Assembly: GCF_001274935.1 (NCBI RefSeq)
Contig: NZ_LILC01000013.1
Coordinates: 62,001-126,000 of the forward strand
Origin: Priestia koreensis
GTDB lineage: Bacteria; Bacillota; Bacilli; Bacillales; Bacillaceae_H
Direction: 5' to 3'
DNA length: 64,000 nt
The notes under the pieces were generated by a model. The model was given only the letters and a program-made list of their open reading frames with translations. It was not told where the DNA came from and made no database searches. Position numbers and translations under genes: made by a program. Positions 51,777 through 59,315 of the stretch are shown piece after piece (within the stretch, counting starts at the first letter, position 1; every line of letters begins with the position of its first letter).

Positions 51777-52699
51777 CGAATTATCAAGGAAACGGCGCTT
51801 ATTGCTATGCAAACGGAGGGTCTATGCTTTTAGCTTCTATTGGCGAAACCGTATCTCCTTCTCTTCTCGAGGTGGCAAGCGGATTCTCACTTGGTGCGAG
51901 CTTGGTACGGCATGACCTTCTTCATTTTGATCAAGCTATGAGTAGTCCAGATCAAGCGTTAAATCATGCTTTTCATCATTTAGGATTTCAAGTTACGGAG
52001 AACGTTAAAGGAAACGATGCGTCTATGCCCATTGACGAACTAACTGAAGCATTAAAAAACGGACCCGCTCTCTTAGGTCCTCTTGATATGGGCATGCTGA
52101 CCTATTTGCCCAATCACCCCTTTCTTCATGGGTGTGATCACTATGTACTCGCTATCAAAATAGAAGGTGATCGCCTTCTCCTTCACGATCCTGCCGGCTA
52201 TCCGTACGTTTGGTTTCCTATTGCACAGCTAGAAAATGCGTGGAGAGCCAAAAGCATTGAGTGGAGCAGCGGTGCTTATCGCTATTGGACGTCACCGAAA
52301 CGAATGGAAAATGCGTCTGATGGAGTGCTCGCTCAGCGCCTTCTATCTTTTTATGAAAAAATATATCGTCGTCATCAAAACGAGTATCAATCAGGTAGTG
52401 CAATTATTTATCAAAAAGCAACAGATATGCAGAGAGACCTCGTATCCATGGCTGAAAAAGAGCACCTCAGACACTTCGCCTTCCCTGTCGGAGCACGACG
52501 AGCACTTGATTTTTCTCAGTTTTTTCAACAATCCTCTCCTACTTTTTCTTCGCTAAAAAAAGCACAGGCTGAGATCTTCGGTGAGTGCTATACGTATGCC
52601 TCTTATGAAGATTGGCGGATGGTTGGTGAAACGTTGGAGAAGCTTGGTGGAGTTGAACAAGAGATTGAAAGGTTATTTAGGGAAAATATTGAGTCTTGA
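51773..52699 (+). CDS. BtrH N-terminal (peptidase C39-like) protein
   Basis: 308 residues. Cys in GAYCYANGGS, His in HGCDHYVLAIK, Asp in LHDPAGYP; these match the BtrH N-terminal domain, an acyl-carrier-protein-dependent acyltransferase relative with a C39 peptidase fold. The C-terminal half is helical. Start 51773 overlaps the regulator stop; alternative TTG 51758. A terminator overlaps its stop. Confidence 0.7.
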   Translation: MTNYQGNGAYCYANGGSMLLASIGETVSPSLLEVASGFSLGASLVRHDLLHFDQAMSSPDQALNHAFHHLGFQVTENVKGNDASMPIDELTEALKNGPALLGPLDMGMLTYLPNHPFLHGCDHYVLAIKIEGDRLLLHDPAGYPYVWFPIAQLENAWRAKSIEWSSGAYRYWTSPKRMENASDGVLAQRLLSFYEKIYRRHQNEYQSGSAIIYQKATDMQRDLVSMAEKEHLRHFAFPVGARRALDFSQFFQQSSPTFSSLKKAQAEIFGECYTYASYEDWRMVGETLEKLGGVEQEIERLFRENIES

Positions 52700-52711
52700 A
52701 GACTCAATATT
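52685..52711 (+). terminator. terminator overlapping the stop codon of the BtrH-like gene
   Basis: 12-bp stem (52685-52696 with 52700-52711) with the stop codon TGA as loop, then seven T. Confidence 0.88.
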
Positions 52712-52736
52712 TTTTTGTCTCTTCATTCCAAGTCTC

Positions 52737-52765
52737 TTGTCAAAAAATGAGAACGCTCTTATAAT
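52737..52765 (+). promoter_or_regulatory. strong sigma-A promoter of the SDR leader
   Basis: TTGTCA (52737-52742), exactly 17 bases, TATAAT (52760-52765). Transcription should start near 52772, 268 bases before the SDR start codon. Confidence 0.8.
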
Positions 52766-52771
52766 AATCAC

Positions 52772-53039
52772 AAAGAGATGTACCGAAAGGAGATTGAAGC
52801 AAAACGATGTGGATCACTTTGTAATGAGTTGAAACAGTACACGCCTTTTTTTCTGTGCTGCTAGGCCAAGGGAGACGTGTGTCTTAATCATGTTCATTCA
52901 AAGGAACGCATGGTGTGCTTTTTCGTCTCGCATAGAAGTGAGAAGCAAAGCCGATACCGATGTGTATATGGCTTTTTTTAGTTTTACATCTCTTTTGTTG
53001 CCAAAAGCGTTCCTTCATTATTGAAGGAGGAATAAATTC
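52772..53039 (+). promoter_or_regulatory. structured 5' leader of the SDR gene, candidate riboswitch or attenuator
   Basis: The first 11 transcribed bases aaagagatgta (52772-52782) are exactly complementary to tacatctcttt (52985-52995). Enclosed between them are several hairpins and an intrinsic terminator (aagcc-atac ... gtat-ggctt, 52948-52975, then seven T). After the long stem, tccttca/tgaagga (53011-53017/53022-53028) would pair part of the SD sequence aaggagg (53024-53030). A very short frame ATG-TGG-ATC-ACT-TTG (52807) follows AAAGGAG at poor spacing. It matches no riboswitch class I know by consensus. Two control points, termination and SD hiding, are possible. Confidence 0.6.
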
Positions 53040-53813
53040 ATGAATCATTTATCTAAAATAGCGATTGTTACGGGGGCCAGCAGGCCGAACGGAATTGGTG
53101 CGGCACTGTGCCGGGAACTTGCAAGAAAGGGAATTCATATTTTCTTTACGTATCTTCCCCACTACGATGTTCAAACTGGTTATGAAGATGTTCAGCATGA
53201 CTGGGCCGAGATCTTTACGAAGGAACTATCGCAATATGGCATTCGTGTCGGGAGCATGGAAATTGATTTGTCGACTACAAATGCCCCTACTCTTCTTCTA
53301 GATGAAGTTGAGCATACGCTCGGCACGCCGAACATTCTTATTAACAACGCTACACATTGTGAGGAAGTAAGCTACAAGGAACTTACAACTGACATTATCG
53401 CAAAGCACTGTGCCGTGAATATTACGGGTCCTACCGTTCTTTCAGCAGAATTTGCCAAGCGGATTGAGACGGTTGGATTCGGGCGAATTGTGAACTTCGT
53501 TTCCGGTCAGGATAAAAGTCCGGAGCTTGGAAATCTCGCATATGTGACAACAAAAGGAGCCATTTCAGCTTTCACGAAAACCCTTGCGCTAGAGCTCGCT
53601 CCTTATCATATTACGGTAAACGCCGTTGACCCAGGTCCGACCGATTCTGGGTGGATGACTCAGGAAATCAAGAACTTTTTACAGCCAAAGTTTCCAACGG
53701 GCCGAATCGGTACGCCTGACGATGCAGCCCGACTTGTTGGATTTTTAGTGAGTGACGACGCTAGATGGATTACCGGACAAATTATTCATTCAGACGGTGG
53801 ATTTATAGATTAA
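53040..53813 (+). CDS. short-chain dehydrogenase/reductase
   Basis: 257 residues. TGASRPNGIG nucleotide motif, NNAT, Ser in FVSGQD, YVTTKG, VNAVDPGPTDSGWM and the C-terminal TGQIIHSDGG. Looks like an NAD(P)-dependent carbonyl reductase of the FabG-like type; substrate unknown. Expressed behind the structured leader at 52772-53039, which is unusual for such a gene. Confidence 0.85.
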   Translation: MNHLSKIAIVTGASRPNGIGAALCRELARKGIHIFFTYLPHYDVQTGYEDVQHDWAEIFTKELSQYGIRVGSMEIDLSTTNAPTLLLDEVEHTLGTPNILINNATHCEEVSYKELTTDIIAKHCAVNITGPTVLSAEFAKRIETVGFGRIVNFVSGQDKSPELGNLAYVTTKGAISAFTKTLALELAPYHITVNAVDPGPTDSGWMTQEIKNFLQPKFPTGRIGTPDDAARLVGFLVSDDARWITGQIIHSDGGFID

Positions 53814-53820
53814 TAGTGTA

Positions 53821-53844
53821 AAGACGCATGATGGCATGCGTCTT
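53821..53844 (+). terminator. terminator of the SDR gene
   Basis: Perfect 10-bp stem aagacgcatg/catgcgtctt, 4-base loop, T-run. Confidence 0.9.
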
Positions 53845-53949
53845 TTTTGTTGTTATTTGAACGCTACAAACCTCAAAATATTTTACTCTTATTCCCAAAT
53901 TAGTTAAACTTATCTTGAGGTTTATTCTATATACTTCTATACAGAAAAG

Positions 53950-54417
53950 GTGATCAACATCGGCTACATAATGGATCTTCGAAAGGTAGTTGGAAGTCGT
54001 CCTCTACTCATGGTTGCGGCGAACGTCATTTTACTAGATTCAGAGAATCGTCTTTTGCTACAGCTTCGAACAGACAATAACTGCTGGGCACTCTCAGGTG
54101 GATCATTGGAAATTGATGAAACACTTGAGGAAGCAGCAAAGCGGGAGGTTTATGAGGAGACAGGGCTTGTAGTGAATGAGCTTACCCTCTTCCACACGTT
54201 TTCAGGGAAAGAGTTTTATTATGAGTATCCAAACGGCGATCAAGTGTATAACGTAGTCTCTACGTACATTTGCCGGGACTATGAGGGAGAGTTGAATCCT
54301 GATCCGGTTGAAGTAAAGGATTTGAGGTTTTTCTCCCTTGACGAGCTTCCATCAGAGATTAGTCCTCCTGAGCGCCCCATCATTGAACGATTCTTAAAGC
54401 TTTATCACACGAAGTAA
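53950..54417 (+). CDS. Nudix hydrolase
   Basis: 155 residues. Complete Nudix box GGSLEIDETLEEAAKREVYEETG (only partly quoted: GGSLE...REVYEETG). Hydrolyses a nucleoside diphosphate derivative; substrate unknown. Start is uncertain: the GTG at 53950 touches its AAAAG site, the first ATG (53971) is 19 bases from it, and the family normally begins at the codon that is ATC here (53959). Confidence 0.85.
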   Translation: MINIGYIMDLRKVVGSRPLLMVAANVILLDSENRLLLQLRTDNNCWALSGGSLEIDETLEEAAKREVYEETGLVVNELTLFHTFSGKEFYYEYPNGDQVYNVVSTYICRDYEGELNPDPVEVKDLRFFSLDELPSEISPPERPIIERFLKLYHTK

Positions 54418-54441
54418 ACAACATCGAGAGAAGGTTATGTA

Positions 54442-54558
54442 ATGATTAGTAGCGTTATCGCATTATTATTAGATGCAACGGCTCAATATCCGTTCCTTCA
54501 AAATATACCGTCCTCTTTACAGAAATTAGATCCTGAATTGTTCGCCAAGGACCGTTAA
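54442..54558 (+). CDS. 38-residue peptide, doubtful
   Basis: AGAAGG seven bases before ATG 54442; 38 codons with hydrophobic start (MISSVIALLL) and mixed end. It lies between Nudix and the deleted GNAT gene and may be part of an old operon. No family recognised. Confidence 0.35.
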   Translation: MISSVIALLLDATAQYPFLQNIPSSLQKLDPELFAKDR

Positions 54559-54559
54559 C

Positions 54560-54907
54560 ATGGAAAATCTGATGCTGAGACCCATTACAATGGACGATTT
54601 TCCTTCTATTTTAAAATGGAGAAAAGACGTGGAATTCTGTGTGGCGAACGGTTGGGGCGTAAAAGCAGTACAGGCCCTCCTTCCCTATGCCAAGGAACAG
54701 CTGGCCATTCGCTGTCTTTGTGCAGAAACGAATGCAACAAATACACGCGCACAAAAAATGCTTACAAAGCTGTCCTTTCAACAGATTAGCCAAAACGGAA
54801 CAGACATGTATCGAGGTGAACAACCTCATCTTCTGCAGTACGAGCATGTTTTTAAAGCCCTCTCACCTTGGAGGGCTTTTTTGTGGTTTAAACTATTTTT
54901 CCACTAA
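54560..54907 (+). pseudogene. GNAT acetyltransferase with internal deletion
   Basis: Residues 1-31 read like a GNAT start (MLRPITMDDFPSILKW), then jump straight to the acetyl-CoA helix and tail (GVKAVQALLPYAKEQL, AQKMLTKLSF). About 80 residues with the middle of the fold are missing, but the reading frame is kept. The last 20 codons run through the terminator at 54854-54879, so the true stop has also been lost. Confidence 0.6.
54854..54879 (+). terminator. terminator inside the 3' end of the deleted GNAT frame
   Basis: 9-bp stem aaagccctc/gagggcttt, 8-base loop, six T. Confidence 0.82.
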
Positions 54908-55072
54908 AACATTTATCTACTAAACGATATTGATTAAATAGTCTTAATATTGTATAATTTCACATAAATTATGAGTTTTTAGTACATATTGCATCAAGCG
55001 TTCTTTTGGTGAGTGACATAAATCTTACACTCACCTTTGCCGATCGAAAAACAAATTGAAAGGATGACAAGT

Positions 55073-56251
55073 ATGGAAACGACCCAAAAACAGATTGTAT
55101 CACAGGAACAGCTTGTAGAATGGAGACGACATCTACATATGAATCCAGAACTCTCCTTTCATGAGGAAAAAACGTCACAGTTTATTTACGACACGCTTAC
55201 ACAAATTCCGAATTTAGATGTGACGCGTCCAACGAAGTATAGCGTGATGGCTAGATTAGTTGGGACGAAGCCTGGTAAAGTGCTTGCGATTCGCGCAGAT
55301 ATGGACGCTCTTGCGATTCAAGAGGAAAATTCGTTTTCATTCGTCTCTCAGAATCCTGGCGTGATGCATGCGTGTGGACATGATGGTCATACAGCGATTT
55401 TGCTAGGAACGGCCAAAGAGCTATCAGATCGCCGTGACTCTATTCAAGGCGAAGTGCGCTTCTTCTTTCAGCACGCAGAGGAAGTGTTCCCAGGTGGGGC
55501 GCAGGAAATGATTGATGCTGGCGTCATGGAAGGCGTGGATTATGTGATTGGTGCTCACCTTTGGTCTCCGCTTGAAGTTGGGAAAATCGGCATTGTGTAT
55601 GGTGGTGCGATGGCTTCACCAGACGTATTCCGTATTACCATTTCAGGTAAAGGCGGACACGGCGGTATGCCAAATGAAACCGTTGATAGCATCGCGATCG
55701 GGGCTCAAGTTGTTGCAAATCTTCAGCATATCGTCGCGCGGACAACGGACCCTTTCAGCCCTCTTGTCGTATCCGTTACACAGTTTCATGCTGGTACAGC
55801 TGACAACGTCATTCCAGATAGCGCCACAATCGCTGGTACAGTCCGCAGCATGCAGCATGAACTTCGCGAGGATACGGCTAATCGCATCGAGCAAATTGTA
55901 AAAGGAATTACGGGTGCACACGGAGCGACCTATTCGTTTGAATTTGAATACGGCTATCGTCCTGTTGTTAACACGGATTCGGTTACGGCGAAAATTGAAC
56001 ATACGGCAAAAGAATTGTTCGGTGAAGAGCGCGTCGTTCGTACACAGCCAACTATGGCCGGTGAGGACTTCTCTGCATATCTTGAACATGCGCCTGGTTG
56101 CTTCTTCTTTGTCGGCGTACGTAATGAAACAGAGGAAAGTACTTACCCACATCACCACCCTCGCTTCACTATTGACGAAGCAGCACTGTCCATCGGAAAG
56201 AATTTATTTGTACAAGCCGCTATTGATCTTTTAAAAGAGGAGGTTGTTTAA
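55073..56251 (+). CDS. M20-family amidohydrolase (N-acyl-amino acid hydrolase type)
   Basis: 392 residues. Metal site HACGHDGH (Cys101, His103, His106), HAEE (134-137) and dimerisation domain GKGGHGGMPNETVD. Members cleave N-acyl or N-carbamoyl amino acids in the cytoplasm. First gene of an operon with a DUF3311 protein and an SSS symporter, which suggests import and hydrolysis of an acylated amino acid or similar conjugate. ATG 55073 is nine bases after AAAGG. Confidence 0.88.
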   Translation: METTQKQIVSQEQLVEWRRHLHMNPELSFHEEKTSQFIYDTLTQIPNLDVTRPTKYSVMARLVGTKPGKVLAIRADMDALAIQEENSFSFVSQNPGVMHACGHDGHTAILLGTAKELSDRRDSIQGEVRFFFQHAEEVFPGGAQEMIDAGVMEGVDYVIGAHLWSPLEVGKIGIVYGGAMASPDVFRITISGKGGHGGMPNETVDSIAIGAQVVANLQHIVARTTDPFSPLVVSVTQFHAGTADNVIPDSATIAGTVRSMQHELREDTANRIEQIVKGITGAHGATYSFEFEYGYRPVVNTDSVTAKIEHTAKELFGEERVVRTQPTMAGEDFSAYLEHAPGCFFFVGVRNETEESTYPHHHPRFTIDEAALSIGKNLFVQAAIDLLKEEVV

Positions 56252-56252
56252 C

Positions 56253-56453
56253 ATGAATAAAGTTCGCCTAATTGGCCTCATTCCCATTCTGTTATTAGTA
56301 GTAGGTCCCGTTTTCGCTAATAGCGTCGAGCCTTATGTTCTCGGAATGCCGTTTTTACTGTTTTATATTTTAATCGCCGTTTTGCTCACTTCTGTCTGCA
56401 TGACGGTTCTATATGTACTTGACCCTAAAAATAAGGAGGAAATGGACTCATGA
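56253..56453 (+). CDS. DUF3311 small membrane subunit
   Basis: 66 residues, two transmembrane helices, second ending YVLDPKNKEEMDS. DUF3311 proteins accompany SSS transporters such as panF/YhjB types. ATG 56253 behind GAGGTT; stop overlaps the symporter start (ATGA). Confidence 0.8.
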   Translation: MNKVRLIGLIPILLLVVGPVFANSVEPYVLGMPFLLFYILIAVLLTSVCMTVLYVLDPKNKEEMDS

Positions 56454-57928
56454 TAGCATTAATCATCTTAGCAGCATTTTTACTTCTATCACTATTTTTA
56501 GGTATTCGTGCACAAAAAGGAAAAGACATGGATCTTGAGCAGTGGTCAGTTGGTGGACGTGGCTTTGGATCGGTATTCGTATTCCTTTTAATGGCTGGTG
56601 AAATTTATACAACGTTTACGTTTTTAGGAGGAAGCGGCTGGGCATACGGAAAAGGTGGCCCTACCTTCTATATTTTAGCGTACGGTGCGCTAGCCTATGT
56701 CATTTCTTATTTCTTACTTCCGGCAATTTGGAAGTACGCGAAAGAACATTCGCTCGTTTCACAGCCAGACTTCTTTGCTGCCAAATACAAAAGCAATGCG
56801 CTCGGATTCATGGTAGCAGTCGTTGGGATTGTCGCAATCATTCCTTATCTCGTTCTACAGCTTAAAGGACTTGGAATTATTGTATCGGAAGCATCTTATG
56901 GCCGTATTTCTCCAACGGTTTCCGTCTGGATTGGTGCTGCTACTATTACGGTGTACGTGATGATCTCAGGTATTCACGGATCTGCTTGGACAGCGGCACT
57001 GAAGGATGTATTAATCCTTGGCATCGTTCTATTTTTAGGAATTTATTTACCTATTCATTACTATGGAAGCTTTAAGGAGATGTTTCAGCAAATCGAGGCA
57101 GCCAAACCTGGATTTATCGCCCTTCCGAAAACGGGCATGAGCATTTCCTGGTTTATTTCCACCATTGTGTTAACGGCGCTCGGATTTTACATGTGGCCGC
57201 ATACTTTTGCCTCTTCTTTCTCAGCAAAAAATGCAAAGGTATTTAGAAAAAATGCGACGATTATGCCGTTATATTCTCTCGTTCTACTGTTTGTTTTCTT
57301 TGCAGGATTCGCTGCCATTTTAAAAGTTCCTGGTCTTGAAGGTGCAGATGCGGATTTATCATTGTTCCGTCTTGCGCTTCAGACATTTGATCCTTGGTTT
57401 ATTGGGGTCATTGGTGGCGCTGGACTGTTAACAGCGTTAGTTCCTGGATCAATGCTTTTAATGGGTGCCGCAACGCTTGCCGCAAAAAATATGTACAAAA
57501 CGCTTGCCCCGTCTGTAACAGATAAACAGGTTACGTTCACTGCCAAGGCGACCGTTCCAGTTGTTGCGCTAATTGCTGTATTCTTTACGCTTCAAGGCGG
57601 AGATACGATCGGTGCACTTCTCTTAATGGGCTATAGCATTGTGACGCAGCTCTTCCCTGCTCTTGTATTAAGCCTTGCGAAAAAACCATTTGTAACGGTA
57701 TATGGTGCCGCTTCTGGTATTTTAGCAGGTATTGCATTCGTAGCATATGTCACAATTTCTAGCTCGACCATCGCTACGATGTTCCCTTCCCTTCCACAAG
57801 TAGTGAAGGATTTAAATGTCGGGGTTGTTGCCCTTGTCATTAATATTGTTGTGCTGGTGATCGTCAGCTTAGTAACAAAATCTGCTGCCATTACACACGT
57901 ACACGAAGAAAAGAAAGTCGTTTCATAA
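56450..57928 (+). CDS. sodium:solute symporter (SSS family)
   Basis: 492 residues, about 13 helices. VGGRGFGSVFVFLLMAGEIYTTFTFLG near the N-terminus is the SSS first-helix signature; ISGIHGSAWTAALKDVLIL marks the fifth. Imports a small organic solute with sodium. Partner of the DUF3311 subunit and M20 hydrolase in one operon; terminator at 57953. Confidence 0.88.
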   Translation: MIALIILAAFLLLSLFLGIRAQKGKDMDLEQWSVGGRGFGSVFVFLLMAGEIYTTFTFLGGSGWAYGKGGPTFYILAYGALAYVISYFLLPAIWKYAKEHSLVSQPDFFAAKYKSNALGFMVAVVGIVAIIPYLVLQLKGLGIIVSEASYGRISPTVSVWIGAATITVYVMISGIHGSAWTAALKDVLILGIVLFLGIYLPIHYYGSFKEMFQQIEAAKPGFIALPKTGMSISWFISTIVLTALGFYMWPHTFASSFSAKNAKVFRKNATIMPLYSLVLLFVFFAGFAAILKVPGLEGADADLSLFRLALQTFDPWFIGVIGGAGLLTALVPGSMLLMGAATLAAKNMYKTLAPSVTDKQVTFTAKATVPVVALIAVFFTLQGGDTIGALLLMGYSIVTQLFPALVLSLAKKPFVTVYGAASGILAGIAFVAYVTISSSTIATMFPSLPQVVKDLNVGVVALVINIVVLVIVSLVTKSAAITHVHEEKKVVS

Positions 57929-57952
57929 TCTAGAAAAATACTAGATTTTAAT

Positions 57953-57996
57953 GAAAAAGCCGAACAAAGGAGCTATTTCCTTCGTTCGGCTTTTTC
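57953..57996 (+). terminator. terminator of the M20-symporter operon
   Basis: 13-bp outer stem gaaaaagccgaac/gttcggctttttc, extended inward with one mismatch, T-run. Confidence 0.9.
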
Positions 57997-58013
57997 GTTT
58001 CCTTCCTTATTCT

Positions 58014-58535
58014 TTATCCGTTTAATCCGTAGCGTTCAATGAGAATATGTCGATGGTGCAGTTCGTGTCCGGAAATAATAGCAGCTAGTGCTTGCACTGT
58101 GATTGGATGATCACTAACCGTTCCTTCCATTTTCCATACGTGATCTGCAAGGCTTTTCAGTAAGTAAATAGTAGACTGACGAAGCTGCTCAAACTGTTGG
58201 ATTAGCACTCCGATTTCTTGTTCATTAAAATTAGCATGTTTCGCGTAGCTCTGTTCATCAAACCCTGGAAGGGACGCTTGATCTCCTCGTGCGATGCAAA
58301 GAAGCCGATAACTCATAATGCGTTCCGTATCAATCATATGACCAATTACTTCTTTTATTGACCACTTATCTTCTCTATAGCGAAAATGCGCTTGCTCGTC
58401 TGTAAGGTTTTTTACTAGTTTAATTGTGTGCTGTAGCTGATCTTTCAAGAGAGGTACAATGTCTCCTTCTGGAACGTGCTTTACATACGTATGGTAAAAC
58501 GGGCTATACTCACTTTCTTTTGGTCTTTGGTACAT
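58014..58535 (-). CDS. DinB-family protein
   Basis: 173 residues. Metal ligands in VIGHMIDTERI and GHELHHRHIL; four-helix bundle (YfiT-like). Possibly a bacillithiol-dependent transferase; not shown. GGAGGATGAG precedes ATG 58535. Confidence 0.8.
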   Translation of the reverse strand: MYQRPKESEYSPFYHTYVKHVPEGDIVPLLKDQLQHTIKLVKNLTDEQAHFRYREDKWSIKEVIGHMIDTERIMSYRLLCIARGDQASLPGFDEQSYAKHANFNEQEIGVLIQQFEQLRQSTIYLLKSLADHVWKMEGTVSDHPITVQALAAIISGHELHHRHILIERYGLNG

Positions 58536-58658
58536 TAACTCTCATCCTCCTTCTTTTATATATTTCCATTATATTCTTAAATGAATGAATTCATTTAAAA
58601 TGTGTGCTCTTTTTTCGCCTAAAATGCGTATTTTTCCTTCCCACTAGATTGCTAGATG

Positions 58659-58667
58659 CATAGAATA
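58659..58667 (+). promoter_or_regulatory. sigma-K-like -10 element
   Basis: CATAGAATA fits CATA-N3-TA of mother-cell sigma-K (and is near sigma-E); an AC lies upstream at 58643 with short spacing. It is 57 bp before the RS-repeat gene and hints at late-sporulation expression. Confidence 0.35.
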
Positions 58668-58723
58668 TAGTGTTGCATCTGAAAGGATGTAGCGTAGCTT
58701 TCTTTTAAGGAGGTATGTATACT

Positions 58724-59074
58724 ATGCAAACTTACACTGAACAAGACCTTTCCTTAGCTGTAGAAGCAATGATTGAAAACGGAATGGAAGAATTTTTATA
58801 CCAAGAACCTGTTTCTATGTGCCCTGGTCCTTTGTCCAGAGGTAGATCTGGTCGCTCTCGTAGATCCCGCCGTTCTGGAGGTAGATCTGGTCGTTCTCGT
58901 AGATCCCGCCGTTCTGGAGGCAGATCTGGTCGTTCCCGTAGATCCCGTCGTTCTGGAGGCAGATCCCGTCGTTCTCGCAGATCCCGTCGTTCTCGTGGCA
59001 GATCTGGTCGTTCTCGCAGATCCCGCCGCTCTCGTGGCAGATCTGGTCGTTCTCGTAGATCCCGTCGTTCTTAA
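58724..59074 (+). CDS. Arg/Ser/Gly tandem-repeat protein, possibly spore coat (CotG-like in plan)
   Basis: 116 residues. Residues 1-39 are acidic and non-repetitive (MQTYTEQDLSLAVEAMIENG...). Residues 40-116 contain only Gly, Arg and Ser in six 13-residue units of the type GRSGRSRRSRRSG, giving a very basic tail. Bacillus CotG also has 13-residue basic Ser-rich repeats and is phosphorylated by a coat kinase; Arg/Ser repeats could serve the same role. ATG 58724 is ten bases after AAGGAGG; ATG 58715 is too close. No neighbouring coat genes support the call. Confidence 0.6.
   Translation: MQTYTEQDLSLAVEAMIENGMEEFLYQEPVSMCPGPLSRGRSGRSRRSRRSGGRSGRSRRSRRSGGRSGRSRRSRRSGGRSRRSRRSRRSRGRSGRSRRSRRSRGRSGRSRRSRRS
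58841..59071 (+). repeat. 39-bp tandem repeat coding for RS units
   Basis: Units begin at 58841, 58880, 58919, 58958, 58997 and 59036 (last lacks one codon). The period 39 is a multiple of three, so all frames stay open and long shadow frames appear on both strands. Confidence 0.9.
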
Positions 59075-59083
59075 TATTATAAT

Positions 59084-59122
59084 GAAGAAGCCCACTTCAT
59101 CAACAACACAGCGGGCTTCTTC
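59084..59122 (+). terminator. terminator of the RS-repeat gene
   Basis: 10-bp stem gaagaagccc/gggcttcttc with a 19-base loop, followed by tcatt. Confidence 0.65.
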
Positions 59123-59254
59123 TCATTAATACATAAAATTATTAGCCAGATCCTCTTCCATAAGTTAAGCAGCGTTATATGCTTTTTTGGGTAGATAATT
59201 TCCTTAGAGTTAGCCATTTATCTTCTCGTTAAACAAATAACGTAGAGTCGGCCT

Positions 59255-59280
59255 GTTTACAACCTTACGTGCAAGGGAAC
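59255..59280 (+). promoter_or_regulatory. sigma-B-like promoter candidate
   Basis: GTTTAC, 14 bases, GGGAAC, about 36 bp before the RsbR-like start. The -35 is good, the -10 only partial. Confidence 0.3.
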
Positions 59281-59315
59281 ACTAATAATGATTATTTGGG
59301 GAGGAGGCAGCAAAT

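Noticed and set aside
52807..52824. Five-codon uORF ATG TGG ATC ACT TTG TAA in the SDR leader
   Set aside because: Spacing to AAAGGAG is about 14 bases, too long to rely on; mentioned only as a possibility within the leader.
58841..59071. CRISPR-like regular repeat
   Set aside because: Units are contiguous and without spacers, and they code for protein.
58773..59129. 118-codon frame rich in Val/Leu/Asp-Pro over the RS repeats, and a 99-codon minus-strand frame
   Set aside because: The repeat unit of 39 bp is divisible by three, so alternative frames stay open by construction; neither has a good start signal.
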